NCBI GenBank assembly: GCA_008729055.1
Contig: SDUX01000001.1
Location: 4,271,866 to 4,335,865 of the forward strand
Direction of reading: 5' to 3'
Source: Pyropia haitanensis
Taxonomy: Eukaryota; Rhodophyta; Bangiophyceae; Bangiales; Bangiaceae
DNA length: 64,000 nucleotides
In this document: piece after piece, positions 43,968 through 55,143 of the stretch
Layout of the letters: every line of letters starts with the position of its first letter
Numbering within the stretch: the first letter of the stretch is position 1
The notes under the pieces: model-generated
What the model saw: the letters and a program-made list of their open reading frames with translations, nothing else
Database searches by the model: none
Told to the model about the DNA's origin: nothing
Position numbers and translations under genes: made by a program

Positions 43968-44831
43968 TGTGAGGCACCACCCACACACGGGCAGCCCTCA
44001 ACGTACTGGTGCCGGTGTCAGCAACCCGTGCAAGCCAATGAGGATGCCGGGCGCGGGGAAGGTGACGGGTGGGATGACGGTGATGGGGGTGGGGAAGAGG
44101 ATGGGCGTGACGTCGGTGAGGGTCGAGGGGGTCGAAGGTAAAGGAGGTCTTTGTGTCTCTGTCTGTGGTTGTTCCCCCGAGGTCTCTCCCGGTGGAGCCC
44201 ACACTCACGCATTATATACCCCCAGGGGGGCACCCAGGGTGCCCCAAAGCATGCAATTGCCCGTCGTGCCGGTGGACGGCACCAAAGCTCTCAAAACAAA
44301 GCATGGGCTCTCAGAACAAAGCAAGGGTGGGCGTGTGCGCCCCAAGGCGCCCCACCAGAGAGCCCCAAACGGGGGGGGGGACGGTGTGCGGCGCTTGTAG
44401 CGCCGCGCGGCTGGCCCCACGCGCCATTCGACCCGAAAAGCCTCAGAGGCGTGTAAGCAGACGCCAGTCTTCGGGTCGAATATCTCCCGTGGGTCAGCAA
44501 GTCTTGTCGCTCCCATTGGTCCACGGGGAGATTGTTCCGGCTTGCTGACGCGTCAGAGATGTGGCTCGTCTTTTGGTCCGTTAGTCCGTTGATCCGTTGG
44601 AGACTGTACCCGTCGGCAGATGAGTCAGGGTAGTGACGGTTAGCCAATCCGCGGCTCCCGTGCTGACCGTCCGTTAGTAGTAGATTATCGGACGGACACC
44701 GCGGCATGCCCCAGATTACCTTGGAGTTGATGCGTCTTGGAAGGAGTTGGCTGGGAAGGACAGGGAAGGAGAGGCCCCAGTCCTTATCCCCTAGGCTCCA
44801 GTCTTGGGGATTTAAGGGGCATATCCTTACA
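43968..44831 (-). repeat. LTR-A, 3' LTR of the outer element
   Basis: 864 bp, reading TGTAAGGATATG...GCCTCACA on the minus strand (TG...CA ends). Directly follows the pol stop and a purine-rich tract. Carries the outer-type markers shared with LTR-D. Confidence 0.9.
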
Positions 44832-44842
44832 CCTCCCCCTCC

Positions 44843-47800
44843 TTAGGACGCGCGGCGCAGGAAAGTGTCCAACACTTCAGGTGCGTTCGCAAGGTCTTGC
44901 TTGGTCAGCCAGGAGTTCTCGCTGACGTCACAGCCTTTCCACTTGACCAGGTACTGTAGTCGTCCACGGCGCTTTCGTAACCTTATGATGGAGTCGACTT
45001 CGTACTCGACAGAACCGTCCGGAAATGCCACCGGAGGCGGAACGGGAGGAAGTCGGCCATACGGATCAGCGCGGTACGGCTTCAGCAAGCTCGCATGAAA
45101 GGCGTTGTGAACCTTGCGATCGAGCACCGCTTGGGGAAGATCCAGGCGGAACGTCACATCGTTGATGCTCTCAGTGACGCGGTACGGTCCCGAGTACTTG
45201 GGCATCAGCTTGCGAGCGCCTTGGAAAGCATCTGGCATAAGGTGTTTGGTACTTAGCAGCACCAGATCGTCCACGGCGATCTTGCAAGGTCGGCGATGGC
45301 GATTTGCGTACGCCGAGCGCGCCTCATTTGCACTCTTGATGGCTGAGATGGCAGTCTCTTGAGCATGTTGGAGACCGCTTAGCCAGTCAGACACTGCAGG
45401 CATGCTTGACTCTGAGTTTTCGAGGATGTCCATTGGTACCGTCTTAGGTTCGAATTCGTAGTTCAGGACGAAAGGGGAGTACGTTGTAACAGCATTTGGC
45501 GACCGGTTGTAGGCTACTTCGGCAGCAACCAGAAAAAGGTCCCAATCGCCTTGGTGATGGTTGACAAAGTTTCGCAGGATTTCTTCGATCTTCTTGTTCA
45601 TGATCTCAGTTTGTCCGTCGGTTTGCGGGTGGTACGCTGAAGAGGCCTTGATCTTGACCTTGAGAATCTCCGTGAGCGACTGCCAGAAGTTGGAGAAGAA
45701 AATGCGGTCCCTGTCACAGACAACATCAGCTGGGAGTCCGTGGTGTCGATAGACGTGATCGTGATAGAGCTGAGCTGCAACTGGCGCCGTACAGTCTGGC
45801 TTCATAGGGGCGAGGCGAATCATCTTGGAGAGGCGGTCGACAACGACGTAAATCCCGTTGTGACCTCTTGGAGTCAGAGGAAGAGGCGTGATAAAGTCCA
45901 TGGAGACACTTGCCCATCGTTGGCTCGGGGGGTCCAGGGGTTTGAGGTGACCCAGAGGTGAATGGGTGCTAGCCTTGTTCCGCTGGCACAAATCACATGT
46001 TTGTACGTATCTTTGGATGTCTTTCCGCATTGTCTTCCAGTAGTACTTGGAAGAGATAACCTTGGTTGTTTTCTTGACTCCCATGTGCCCTTGGCACGGG
46101 ACATCATGGTAGTCGTGGAGTAGTCTTTGGCGTAGAGTACCGACGGGGATACATGTACGGTCACCTCGTTTCAACAACCTCATGTGTAGCCGGTAGGGAG
46201 ATACCGGGTCTTTGACTAGGTCGGCAAACTCGGGGTCCGCGTCGTACTCTTGTCTTAAGGTGGCAAGGTCTTGATCACTTTGGTTGATGGTCATGAGGTT
46301 GTTGATTTCAGATTTCTTGGGGAGTTCTTCAATGGTCTTGGTCAGCACGCGACTAAGAAGGTCTTGATTGGGGGCGTGCTTGTCGGGAGCATCTTGTGGC
46401 TGCCTGGAAAGGGCATCAGCCACGGGGTTCGAAGTGCCCTTGATTGGGACAATCTTGAACTGGAACTGGTCCAGAAACTCCAGCCACTTGACTTGGCGAT
46501 CGTTCAGCTTCTCTTGGGTGCTTACGTATCTCAGGGACTCATGGTCGGTGTGGACCTCAAAGGGTCTTCCGTAGAGGTAGCAGCGCCAATGCCGGATAGC
46601 TTGTACGACTGCAAGCAGTTCTCTTTCACGAATGCTGTAGCGCTGCTCGTGGATGTTGAGAGTTAACGAGAAGTACGCCACTGGACGCCGTCCGCGTCCA
46701 TCATCTTGCTCAAGGACTGCGCCCACAGCATACCCGCTGGCATCTGTAGACACGTAGATTGGGTATCTCTTGTCGAAAGGCCTTAGCACCGGTGCGCTTG
46801 TCGTTAGGTCCTGCAGCTGCTCAAAGGCTTTCTGGGCGTCGGATGTCCACTCGAAGTCGACATTCCCAGTCAGCCTCGTTAGCGGCGTAGCTACGGCAGC
46901 CATTCCCTTGATGAATCTTCGATAGAAGTTGACCATACCGAGGAAAGATTGTACATCCTTTTTGCTCTTCGGTGTTGCCGACGTACGGATGGCTTGGACC
47001 TTGTAGTCTTCCATAGAGAAGCCTTTCTCGGAGATGACGTGGCCAAGGTAGTCCACAGTAGTTCGAGCGAACTGGCACTTGCTCAGCTTGGCGTAGAGCT
47101 TGTGTTCTCGTAATTTCTCGAGTGCTAATCGTAGGTGCTTGAGGTGATCGTCATAAGTTTCGCTGTAGACTAGGATGTCGTCGAGGTAGACACAGATGAA
47201 GTCGTACAGATAGGGTCGGAAGACATCGTTCATTAGGTTCATGAAGACCGCGGGTGCATTTGTCAGACCAAAGGGTACGACGGTGAACTCATAGAATCCG
47301 TACTTGGTTCGAAACGCCGTCAAAGGTATTGTTTCTGGGTCAAGGCGAATCTGGTGATAGCCAGAGCGGAGGTCGATCTTTGTAAAGTACTTGGCCTTTC
47401 GCAGTTGGTCAAAGATGTCGTCGATGCGTGGTAGTGGGTACGCGTTCTTGATAGTAGCCTTGTTCAGGGCCCTGTAGTCGATGCACATTCGCCAGCCACC
47501 GTCCTTCTTCGCCGCAAAGAGGACGGAAGAGCCCCACGGTGAGGTGCTTGGTTGGATGAATCCCTTCCTTATGAGGCCGGCCAGTTGAGTCTTGAGTTCT
47601 TCGAGCTCCCATTCGGCTAGTCGGTAAATTCCGCTACGACGCGGTTGGGCGTCATCGGTCAGCTTGATGCTAAATTTGTGACTGCGCTCAGGAGGGAGTC
47701 CGTCGGGGAGCTCGTCTGGGAAGACGTCAGCGTACTCTTTGAGAATCTCTTGAACTTCTTTCTTGTCTTCGCCTTGTCCCATCGTAATGGCGTTAATGTC

Positions 47801-48334
47801 GAAGGTGCTAGAGGGATCTTCCGACTGCAGGTAGATGGCAAAACCAGGGCACCTTTGAACGAGGTCCCGAGCAAGGCGTTGCCGACTGATCAGAGCTTCG
47901 GGCTTCTTGAGGGAGGCAGTGATAGAAATGTTCTTGTGGTTGAACTTGAAGGAGATCTTGTTTTTCTTGTTGTTGATTTTGGCGTCCTTGTCATCGCGCC
48001 ACTTCTTTCCCAGGATGAGGTCGTACGCGCTCAAGTCAAAAACAGCGAACCGAAGTCGCTCTTGGTACGGTCCGATGTGAATCTCAAGAGGGTCAACGGT
48101 TTCAGCGAGGACATGGGAGCGGCCATCGGGCATGCTTGCCGCGAAGTCCGTTCCTTTCGTTTTCACATGCAAGGAGGTAACGAGGCGCCTTGAGACGACG
48201 TTGATGGGACATCCGTCGTCGAACAGCACCTTAACAACTTTTCCATTGACAGAAGCAGTAGAAAGCAGAAGCCCGAGTCGCGGGCCTTCAAATGGTGACG
48301 ACATGTTTTCAGGAACCGAAGGAGCGTCTTTCAC
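44843..48334 (-). CDS. pol: Ty3/gypsy Pol polyprotein, chromodomain type (outer 3' side)
   Basis: 1163 codons, intact. Protease near residues 20-50 with [12 protein letters not shown], a DDG active-site triplet where most relatives have D-S/T-G. Reverse transcriptase about 230-440: [33 protein letters not shown], catalytic YLDD at 383-386. RNase H about 520-640 with [18 protein letters not shown] and TDHESLRYV. Integrase: His-His/Cys-Cys finger (H740-H750 region, C780, C783), then D813, D874 and E910, a D-D35-E set. C-terminal chromodomain from about 1105: [20 protein letters not shown] then [11 protein letters not shown]. The usual order PR-RT-RH-IN-CHR identifies a chromovirus, whose chromodomain directs integration to marked chromatin. 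The frame opens from GTG at 48334, 23 bases past gag in another frame, so expression may use frameshifting or reinitiation. Differs from the other copy at a few residues (V/F, E/G near 960). Confidence 0.93.
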   Translation of the reverse strand: MKDAPSVPENMSSPFEGPRLGLLLSTASVNGKVVKVLFDDGCPINVVSRRLVTSLHVKTKGTDFAASMPDGRSHVLAETVDPLEIHIGPYQERLRFAVFDLSAYDLILGKKWRDDKDAKINNKKNKISFKFNHKNISITASLKKPEALISRQRLARDLVQRCPGFAIYLQSEDPSSTFDINAITMGQGEDKKEVQEILKEYADVFPDELPDGLPPERSHKFSIKLTDDAQPRRSGIYRLAEWELEELKTQLAGLIRKGFIQPSTSPWGSSVLFAAKKDGGWRMCIDYRALNKATIKNAYPLPRIDDIFDQLRKAKYFTKIDLRSGYHQIRLDPETIPLTAFRTKYGFYEFTVVPFGLTNAPAVFMNLMNDVFRPYLYDFICVYLDDILVYSETYDDHLKHLRLALEKLREHKLYAKLSKCQFARTTVDYLGHVISEKGFSMEDYKVQAIRTSATPKSKKDVQSFLGMVNFYRRFIKGMAAVATPLTRLTGNVDFEWTSDAQKAFEQLQDLTTSAPVLRPFDKRYPIYVSTDASGYAVGAVLEQDDGRGRRPVAYFSLTLNIHEQRYSIRERELLAVVQAIRHWRCYLYGRPFEVHTDHESLRYVSTQEKLNDRQVKWLEFLDQFQFKIVPIKGTSNPVADALSRQPQDAPDKHAPNQDLLSRVLTKTIEELPKKSEINNLMTINQSDQDLATLRQEYDADPEFADLVKDPVSPYRLHMRLLKRGDRTCIPVGTLRQRLLHDYHDVPCQGHMGVKKTTKVISSKYYWKTMRKDIQRYVQTCDLCQRNKASTHSPLGHLKPLDPPSQRWASVSMDFITPLPLTPRGHNGIYVVVDRLSKMIRLAPMKPDCTAPVAAQLYHDHVYRHHGLPADVVCDRDRIFFSNFWQSLTEILKVKIKASSAYHPQTDGQTEIMNKKIEEILRNFVNHHQGDWDLFLVAAEVAYNRSPNAVTTYSPFVLNYEFEPKTVPMDILENSESSMPAVSDWLSGLQHAQETAISAIKSANEARSAYANRHRRPCKIAVDDLVLLSTKHLMPDAFQGARKLMPKYSGPYRVTESINDVTFRLDLPQAVLDRKVHNAFHASLLKPYRADPYGRLPPVPPPVAFPDGSVEYEVDSIIRLRKRRGRLQYLVKWKGCDVSENSWLTKQDLANAPEVLDTFLRRAS

Positions 48335-48357
48335 AGATGTTGAGGACTGTTGCTGCT

Positions 48358-49236
48358 TCAGTTCCGCTGGCCTTTTTGGCAGTCCTTAGCCATGTGTCCT
48401 TTCCCGCGACAGCGAAGGCAGAAACCCTCGCGCATGCAGCGCTGGCGTTCGTCTGGCGTCAGCTTTTCGATCTTGATGCTGGAAATGTCCATCGGGACAA
48501 CGCCCGTCGTCGGTGGCTTGCCAGAAGTGCTGTTAACATTGCTGGTGATACGGGACACTCCAGCCTTGGCCGCTTCCACGCGCAGGGCGTCCGTCATCAG
48601 TGATTCAAGATCGGTGTACGTCTTGAGGCACAGTGCCTGCCAGATGTCGCGCTTCAGGCCTCGGCTATAGCGGTCGATCTTTTCCGCTTCGGTGATGTCC
48701 GGGATGTCCAAGAGGACGCTCAGGAAAGTCCTGTTGAACGTCCCGACGTCCTTGATTTGGCGCCATGAGTGCAGCTTGTCCCGCGCCGCCTGCGTCTTGT
48801 TCAGAGGGCTGAAGCGACAAATGAGCGCAGCCCGAAAGGTAGCCCAGTCGGGGACCGCCGTCGTCCGACTGTAGGTATGCCACCAGGTGAACGCTTCACC
48901 GTCCAGGTAGGTGCAGGCGATCCGACACGCTTCGTCAGGGTCAGTCAGTCGCACATATGAGTCCATGTGCGAGCACCATGCTTCAATTGTCCCGGGCTTG
49001 CCAGAGAACAGTGCGGGCTTATTCGGCCTCGCAGTCGTCGCGCCTCCACTCGAGGCCTTAGCCTTGGCGTCGGACAGCTGTTTCTTGGCGTCCGCCAATT
49101 CAACCTTATGAGCCTCGAGCTCGGCGCTCATCTGCGAGACGAACGCTGTAAGTTGATTCCATGACTCCGCGGAGGGTGCGGTTGAGGCCGTTCCCGGATT
49201 AATCGGGCTTACAGTCGCAGGATTCGGGGGGTCCAT
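48358..49236 (-). CDS. gag: Gag, complete copy (inner element)
   Basis: Capsid and nucleocapsid protein of the retrotransposon particle. Start at 49236 ([20 protein letters not shown]) is preferred over the longer open frame to 49377, whose extra residues read like leader. A coiled-coil-like stretch ([20 protein letters not shown]) precedes the capsid-like fold: [59 protein letters not shown] zinc knuckle, [15 protein letters not shown], lies 8 residues from the end. About 292 codons. The stop is followed by pol in a different frame; the A-run CCAAAAAGG just before the stop could serve slippage. It joins without a break to the zinc-finger ORF region and LTR-B, as expected for the inner element. 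Confidence 0.88.
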   Translation of the reverse strand: MDPPNPATVSPINPGTASTAPSAESWNQLTAFVSQMSAELEAHKVELADAKKQLSDAKAKASSGGATTARPNKPALFSGKPGTIEAWCSHMDSYVRLTDPDEACRIACTYLDGEAFTWWHTYSRTTAVPDWATFRAALICRFSPLNKTQAARDKLHSWRQIKDVGTFNRTFLSVLLDIPDITEAEKIDRYSRGLKRDIWQALCLKTYTDLESLMTDALRVEAAKAGVSRITSNVNSTSGKPPTTGVVPMDISSIKIEKLTPDERQRCMREGFCLRCRGKGHMAKDCQKGQRN

Positions 49237-49600
49237 TGCGTCCTGGGTGAGGTCCGCAACAATCAAATTAACCCAACAGATCCGGTTTGACTTACTCCGG
49301 CAGAGCACGGGGCAAGTCTTACAAGATGTGCAAGTTAATTTGACCAAGCAAAATAGTGCTGCACTAGCTCTGGACAAGCGTGGACGTCGTGGCTACCACG
49401 TTTCCAAAGATGGACAACACTATTTGATGGGTCACAAGCGATGCGATGCAGCAGAATTCGAAGACTCAAATCACGCAATCGGATTTTCCCGCCGGCCGCC
49501 GCGCACGGGCCCGAGTCGGGTCGTGCCGGATTTCCACGCGGGGGGATCAAAGGGGGAAAATCGCGTCTCTTGCACAGATTCTGGGGGGTGTTGCGAGGTG

Positions 49601-50239
49601 TCAGTCGGTGCGGCGCGCCAGCGTGCGGTGGTGATCCTTGCCACGCTGGTGGCGTTCGAAGTGCTCGACCGTCTCAAATTCGCGATCGCACACGTCGCAA
49701 CGAGGGCGGGTCGCTGGACGGTTGACCGTATTGCGGTGGCGCCGCGACCAGCGATGGTCGCGCAGCACTGTCAGGCTGTTGCAACGCACACCGCACGGCT
49801 TGCAAACGTATTTGCCCTTGGGGATGGTCTTGGCGATCCGGCGCTGCTCTCGCTGCTCTGCTGCGCGCGCGGTCGTCGGTCGGATGTGGCCGATTCGTGG
49901 GGCCGGCGGCGCGATGTAGCGCCGGGCCGGATCCTGCGCGGGCAGCAGCAGGCGCCGGTTGGCTGGGACCGCCGGTCCTGACGTGGCCGGGCCCTTACCC
50001 TTGCCCGAGAGGGGGGGCTTGGATGCGGCTGGCGCCGCCGATGCGGCCGTCGCCGCCACAGAGGATGACGTGGATGCGCCCGCCGGGGTGCCACGTGCCG
50101 CCGCGGTGTCGCGCGCCGCCGCGGTGCCGCGCGCCGCCGGGGTGCCGCGCGCCGTCGGGGGGCGCGCCGTCGCCGCCGAGGAAGTCGGGGCGTCCGCCAA
50201 CGCCGAGGAAGAAAATTCCGAACCTGATTTGGCACTCAC
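49601..50239 (-). CDS. accessory double C2H2 zinc-finger protein inside the retrotransposon (inner copy)
   Basis: An extra gene between the 5' LTR and gag, in the same sense. 212 codons: a Ser/Ala/Pro/Thr-rich N-terminus with near-repeats (ARGTPAARGTAAARDTAAAR), then PANRRLLLPAQDPARRYIAP, a basic helix region (AAEQREQRRIAKTIPKGKYV), and two fingers, CKPCGVRCNSLTVLRDHRW (H-x5-H with SRRH) and CDVCDREFETVEHFERHQRG (with KDHH). The C-x2-C-x12-H-x5-H spacing is that of U1/matrin/JAZ-type fingers, which often bind double-stranded RNA or structured nucleic acid. The other copy keeps length and every finger ligand despite substitutions, which points to selection. Function is not known; host-gene capture or a nucleocapsid-like helper are possible. 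Confidence 0.75.
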   Translation of the reverse strand: MSAKSGSEFSSSALADAPTSSAATARPPTARGTPAARGTAAARDTAAARGTPAGASTSSSVAATAASAAPAASKPPLSGKGKGPATSGPAVPANRRLLLPAQDPARRYIAPPAPRIGHIRPTTARAAEQREQRRIAKTIPKGKYVCKPCGVRCNSLTVLRDHRWSRRHRNTVNRPATRPRCDVCDREFETVEHFERHQRGKDHHRTLARRTD

Positions 50240-50458
50240 TGGGTTTCGACAATCAGTCGACCAAAAGAAAAAAAACCGTGACAGGGGCCACCAGGGCAGT
50301 GTCAGGGCAGTGTTCTTTTGGTGTGATTCGTGGAACCCGCTGCGTTCGTATTACAATGCCCGAGGCACGCCGAACACAGGGGGCAGCACGAGTGCACAAA
50401 CACAGGGAGGGCCAAATCCAGGACGGAATCGCAACGTCACCGCCAAGAGGAAGTCAAA

Positions 50459-50474
50459 CTATCTGAAGCTACCA
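50459..50474 (-). other. probable primer binding site, inner element
   Basis: Two bases after the 5' LTR end the minus strand reads TGGTAGCTTCAGATAG. TGG at the start suits pairing with a tRNA CCA end. I cannot name the tRNA. The outer copy has TGGTAGCTTCAGGTAG at 57851 downward. Confidence 0.55.
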
Positions 50475-50476
50475 CA

Positions 50477-51340
50477 TGTGAGGCACCACCCACACACGGG
50501 CAGCCCTCAACGTACTGGTGCCGGTGTCAGCAACCCGTGCAAGCCAATGAGGATGCCGGGCGCGGGGAAGGTGACGGGTGGGATGACGGTGATGGGGGTG
50601 GGGAAGAGGATGGGCGTGACGTCGGTGAGGGTCGAGGGGGTCGAAGGTACAGGAGGTCTTTGTGTCTCCGTCTGTGGTTGTTCCCCCGAGGTCTCTCCCG
50701 GTGGCGCCCACACTCACGCATTATATACCCCCAGGGGGGCACCCAGGGTGCCCCAAAGCATGCGATTGCCCGTCGTGCCGGTGGACGGCACCAAAGCTCT
50801 CAAAACAAAGCATGGGCTCTCAGAACAAAGCAAGGGTGGGCGTGTGCGCCCCAAGGCGCCCCACCAGAAAGCCCCAAACGGGGGGGGGGACGGTGTGCGG
50901 CGCTCGTAGCGCCGCGCGGCTGGCCCCACGCGCCATTCGACCCGAAAAGCCTCAGAGGCGTGTAAGCAGACGCCAGTCTTCGGGTCGAATATCTCCCGTG
51001 GGTCAGCAAGTCTTGTCGCTCCCATTGGTCCACGGGGAGATTGTTCCGGCTTGCTGACGCGTCAGAGATGTGGCTCGTCTTTTGGTCCGTTAGTCCGTTG
51101 ATCCGTTGGAGACTGTACCCGTCGGCAGATGAGTCAGGGTAGTGTCGGTTAGCCAATCCGCGGCTCCCGTGCTGACCGTCCGTTAGTAGTAGATTATCGG
51201 ACGGACACCGCGGCATGCCCCAGATTACTTTGGAGTTGATGCGTCTTGGAGGGAGTTGGCTGAGAAGGACAGGGAAGGAGAGGCCCCAGTCCTTATCCCC
51301 TAGGCTCCAGTCTTGGGGATTTAAGGGGCATATCCTTACA
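50477..51340 (-). repeat. LTR-B, 5' LTR of the inner element
   Basis: 864 bp, minus orientation, inner-type markers. Its outer edge meets the CACTG target duplication at 51341. Confidence 0.9.
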
Positions 51341-51345
51341 CACTG
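51341..51345. repeat. target-site duplication CACTG, one side of the inner element
   Basis: First five bases after LTR-B and first five bases of the gag 3' fragment. In the intact gag the word occurs once, in GGCACTGTGCC. Its partner is at 56007-56011. Confidence 0.85.
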
Positions 51346-51618
51346 TGCCTTAAGACGTACACCGATCTTGAATCACTGATGACGGACGCCCTGCGCGTGG
51401 AAGCGGCCAAGGCTGGAGTGTCCCGTATCACCAGCAATGTTAACAGCACTTCTGGCAAGCCACCGACGACGGGCGTTGTCCCGATGGACATTTCCAGCAT
51501 CAAGATCGAAAAGCTGACGCCAGACGAACGCCAGCGCTGCATGCGCGAGGGTTTCTGCCTTCGCTGTCGCGGGAAAGGACACATGGCTAAGGACTGCCAA
51601 AAAGGCCAGCGGAACTGA
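51341..51618 (+). pseudogene. gag: gag 3' fragment (outer element), inverted
   Basis: Starts at the CACTG insertion point and runs in plus sense to the normal gag stop. Includes [20 protein letters not shown] and the zinc knuckle [15 protein letters not shown]. Protein sequence is the same as the complete copy over this part. The missing first two-thirds lies at 56007-56612 on the other strand. Confidence 0.9.
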
Positions 51619-51641
51619 AGCAGCAACAGTCCTCAACATCT

Positions 51642-54600
51642 GTGAAAGACGCTCCTTCGGTTCCTGAAAACATGTCGTCACCATTTGAAGGCCCGCGACT
51701 CGGGCTTCTGCTTTCTACTGCTTCTGTCAATGGAAAAGTTGTTAAGGTGCTGTTCGACGACGGATGTCCCATCAACGTCGTCTCAAGGCGCCTCGTTACC
51801 TCCTTGCATGTGAAAACGAAAGGAACGGACTTCGCGGCAAGCATGCCCGATGGCCGCTCCCATGTCCTCGCTGAAACCGTTGACCCTCTTGAGATTCACA
51901 TCGGACCGTACCAAGAGCGACTTCGGTTCGCTGTTTTTGACTTGAGCGCGTACGACCTCATCCTGGGAAAGAAGTGGCGCGATGACAAGGACGCCGAAAT
52001 CAACAACAAGAAAAACAAGATCTCCTTCAAGTTCAACCACAAGAACATTTCTATCACTGCCTCCCTCAAGAAGCCCGAAGCTCTGATCAGTCGGCAACGC
52101 CTTGCTCGGGACCTCGTTCAAAGGTGCCCTGGTTTTGCCATCTACCTGCAGTCGGAAGATCCCTCTAGCACCTTCGACATTAACGCCATTACGATGGGAC
52201 AAGGCGAAGACAAGAAAGAAGTTCAAGAGATTCTCAAAGAGTACGCTGACGTCTTCCCAGACGAGCTCCCCGACGGACTCCCTCCTGAGCGCAGTCACAA
52301 ATTTAGCATCAAGCTGACCGATGACGCCCAACCGCGTCGTAGCGGAATTTACCGACTAGCCGAATGGGAGCTCGAAGAACTCAAGACTCAACTGGCCGGC
52401 CTCATAAGGAAGGGATTCATCCAACCAAGCACCTCACCGTGGGGCTCTTCCGTCCTCTTTGCGGCGAAGAAGGACGGTGGCTGGCGAATGTGCATCGACT
52501 ACAGGGCCCTGAACAAGGCTACTATCAAGAACGCGTACCCACTACCACGCATCGACGACATCTTTGACCAACTGCGAAAGGCCAAGTACTTTACAAAGAT
52601 CGACCTCCGCTCTGGCTATCACCAGATTCGCCTTGACCCAGAAACAATACCTTTGACGGCGTTTCGAACCAAGTACGGATTCTATGAGTTCACCGTCGTA
52701 CCCTTTGGTCTGACAAATGCACCCGCGGTCTTCATGAACCTAATGAACGATGTCTTCCGACCCTATCTGTACGACTTCATCTGTGTCTACCTCGACGACA
52801 TCCTAGTCTACAGCGAAACTTACGACGATCACCTCAAGCACCTACGATTAGCACTCGAGAAATTACGAGAACACAAGCTCTACGCCAAGCTGAGCAAGTG
52901 CCAGTTCGCTCGAACTACTGTGGACTACCTTGGCCACGTCATCTCCGAGAAAGGCTTCTCTATGGAAGACTACAAGGTCCAAGCCATCCGTACGTGGGCA
53001 ACACCGAGGAGCAAAAAGGATGTACAATCTTTCCTCGGTATGGTCAACTTCTATCGAAGATTCATCAAGGGAATGGCTGCCGTAGCTACGCCGCTAACGA
53101 GGCTGACTGGGAATGTCGACTTCGAGTGGACACCCGACGCCCAGAAAGCCTTTGAGCAGCTGCAGGACCTAACGACAAGCGCACCGGTGCTAAGGCCTTT
53201 CGACAAGAGATACCCAATCTACGTGTCTACAGATGCCAGCGGGTATGCTGTGGGCGCAGTCCTTGAGCAAGATGATGGACGCGGACGGCGTCCAGTGGCG
53301 TACTTCTCGTTAACTCTCAACATCCACGAGCAGCGCTACAGCATTCGTGAAAGAGAACTGCTTGCAGTCGTACAAGCTATCCGGCATTGGCGCTGCTACC
53401 TCTACGGAAGACCCTTTGAGGTCCACACCGACCATGAGTCCCTGAGATACGTAAGCACCCAAGAGAAGCTGAACGATCGCCAAGTCAAGTGGCTGGAGTT
53501 TCTGGACCAGTTCCAGTTCAAGATTGTCCCAATCAAGGGCACTTCGAACCCCGTGGCTGATGCCCTTTCCAGGCAGCCACAAGATGCTCCCGACAAGCAC
53601 GCCCCCAATCAAGACCTTCTTAGTCGCGTGCTGACCAAGACCATTGAAGAACTCCCCAAGAAATCTGAAATCAACAACCTCATGACCATCAACCAAAGTG
53701 ATCAAGACCTTGCCACCTTAAGACAAGAGTACGACGCGGACCCCGAGTTTGCCGACCTAGTCAAAGACCCGGTATCTCCCTACCGGCTACACATGAGGTT
53801 GTTGAAACGAGGTGACCGTACATGTATCCCCGTCGGTACTCTACGCCAAAGACTACTCCACGACTACCATGATGTCCCGTGCCAAGGGCACATGGGAGTC
53901 AAGAAAACAACCAAGGTTATCTCTTCCAAGTACTACTGGAAGACAATGCGGAAAGACATCCAAAGATACGTACAAACATGTGATTTGTGCCAGCGGAACA
54001 AGGCTAGCACCCATTCACCTCTGGGTCACCTCAAACCCCTGGACCCCCCGAGCCAACGATGGGCAAGTGTCTCCATGGACTTTATCACGCCTCTTCCTCT
54101 GACTCCAAGAGGTCACAACGGGATTTACGTCGTTGTCGACCGCCTCTCCAAGATGATTCGCCTCGCCCCTATGAAGCCAGACTGTACGGCGCCAGTTGCA
54201 GCTCAGCTCTATCACGATCACGTCTATCGACACCACGGACTCCCAGCTGATGTTGTCTGTGACAGGGACCGCATTTTCTTCTCCAACTTCTGGCAGTCGC
54301 TCACGGAGATTCTCAAGGTCAAGATCAAGGCCTCTTCAGCGTACCACCCGCAAACCGACGGACAAACTGAGATCATGAACAAGAAGATCGAAGAAATCCT
54401 GCGAAACTTTGTCAACCATCACCAAGGCGATTGGGACCTCTTTCTGGTTGCTGCCGAAGTAGCCTACAACCGGTCGCCAAATGCTGTTACAACGTACTCC
54501 CCTTTCTTCCTGAACTACGGATTCGAACCTAAGACGGTACCAATGGACATCCTCGAAAACTCAGAGTCAAGCATGCCTGCAGTGTCTGACTGGCTAAGCG

Positions 54601-55133
54601 GTCTCCAACATGCTCAAGAGACTGCCATCTCAGCCATCAAGAGTGCAAATGAGGCGCGCTCGGCGTACGCAAATCGCCATCGCCGACCTTGCAAGATCGC
54701 CGTGGACGATCTGGTGCTACTAAGTACCAAACACCTTATGCCAGATGCTTTCCAAGGCGCTCGCAAGCTGATGCCCAAGTACTCAGGACCTTACCGCGTC
54801 ACTGAGAGTATCAACGATGTGACGTTCCGCCTGGATCTTCCCCAAGCGGTGCTCGATCGCAAGGTTCACAACGCCTTTCATGCGAGCTTGCTGAAGCCGT
54901 ACCGCGCTGATCCTTATGGCCGACTTCCTCCCGTTCCGCCTCCGGTGGCATTTCCGGACGGTTCTGTCGAGTACGAAGTCGACTCCATCATAAGGTCACG
55001 AAAGCGCCGTGGACGACTACAGTACCTGGTCAAGTGGAAAGGCTGTGACGTCAGCGAGAACTCCTGGCTGACCAAGCAAGACCTTGCGAACGCACCTGAG
55101 GTGTTGGACGCTTTCCTGCGCCGCGCGTCCTAA
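51642..55133 (+). CDS. pol: Ty3/gypsy Pol polyprotein, chromodomain type (inner 3' side)
   Basis: 1163 codons, intact, with the same protease, RT (YLDD), RNase H, integrase (D-D35-E) and chromodomain order as the minus-strand copy. It differs at a handful of residues, for example AEINNKK for [17 protein letters not shown] for [10 protein letters not shown], and [12 protein letters not shown] for [12 protein letters not shown]; the latter versions fit the conserved integrase pattern better. Since the two pol copies are the proposed crossover partners, each may be a mosaic of inner and outer sequence; its 3' end belongs with LTR-C (inner). Its upstream gag is only the 3' fragment, so it cannot make Gag-Pol in this position. 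Confidence 0.93.
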   Translation: MKDAPSVPENMSSPFEGPRLGLLLSTASVNGKVVKVLFDDGCPINVVSRRLVTSLHVKTKGTDFAASMPDGRSHVLAETVDPLEIHIGPYQERLRFAVFDLSAYDLILGKKWRDDKDAEINNKKNKISFKFNHKNISITASLKKPEALISRQRLARDLVQRCPGFAIYLQSEDPSSTFDINAITMGQGEDKKEVQEILKEYADVFPDELPDGLPPERSHKFSIKLTDDAQPRRSGIYRLAEWELEELKTQLAGLIRKGFIQPSTSPWGSSVLFAAKKDGGWRMCIDYRALNKATIKNAYPLPRIDDIFDQLRKAKYFTKIDLRSGYHQIRLDPETIPLTAFRTKYGFYEFTVVPFGLTNAPAVFMNLMNDVFRPYLYDFICVYLDDILVYSETYDDHLKHLRLALEKLREHKLYAKLSKCQFARTTVDYLGHVISEKGFSMEDYKVQAIRTWATPRSKKDVQSFLGMVNFYRRFIKGMAAVATPLTRLTGNVDFEWTPDAQKAFEQLQDLTTSAPVLRPFDKRYPIYVSTDASGYAVGAVLEQDDGRGRRPVAYFSLTLNIHEQRYSIRERELLAVVQAIRHWRCYLYGRPFEVHTDHESLRYVSTQEKLNDRQVKWLEFLDQFQFKIVPIKGTSNPVADALSRQPQDAPDKHAPNQDLLSRVLTKTIEELPKKSEINNLMTINQSDQDLATLRQEYDADPEFADLVKDPVSPYRLHMRLLKRGDRTCIPVGTLRQRLLHDYHDVPCQGHMGVKKTTKVISSKYYWKTMRKDIQRYVQTCDLCQRNKASTHSPLGHLKPLDPPSQRWASVSMDFITPLPLTPRGHNGIYVVVDRLSKMIRLAPMKPDCTAPVAAQLYHDHVYRHHGLPADVVCDRDRIFFSNFWQSLTEILKVKIKASSAYHPQTDGQTEIMNKKIEEILRNFVNHHQGDWDLFLVAAEVAYNRSPNAVTTYSPFFLNYGFEPKTVPMDILENSESSMPAVSDWLSGLQHAQETAISAIKSANEARSAYANRHRRPCKIAVDDLVLLSTKHLMPDAFQGARKLMPKYSGPYRVTESINDVTFRLDLPQAVLDRKVHNAFHASLLKPYRADPYGRLPPVPPPVAFPDGSVEYEVDSIIRSRKRRGRLQYLVKWKGCDVSENSWLTKQDLANAPEVLDAFLRRAS

Positions 55134-55143
55134 GGGGGGGAGG
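55132..55143 (+). other. polypurine tract
   Basis: AAGGGGGGGAGG directly before the LTR TG, overlapping the pol stop. The equivalent on the minus strand at 44832-44843 is AAGGAGGGGGAGG-like. Serves as plus-strand primer in reverse transcription. Confidence 0.7.

Noticed and set aside
45598..48389. short frames antisense to pol (for example 47645-48193 and 46271-46666)
   Set aside because: They recur as exact mirror frames in the other copy only because pol is conserved; no sign of their own selection.
43968..51340. LTR-A to LTR-B as one simple full-length element
   Set aside because: Colinear and tempting, but A and B carry different marker bases, there is no shared 5-bp flank (AGGCA against CACTG), and the CACTG duplication links B with C.
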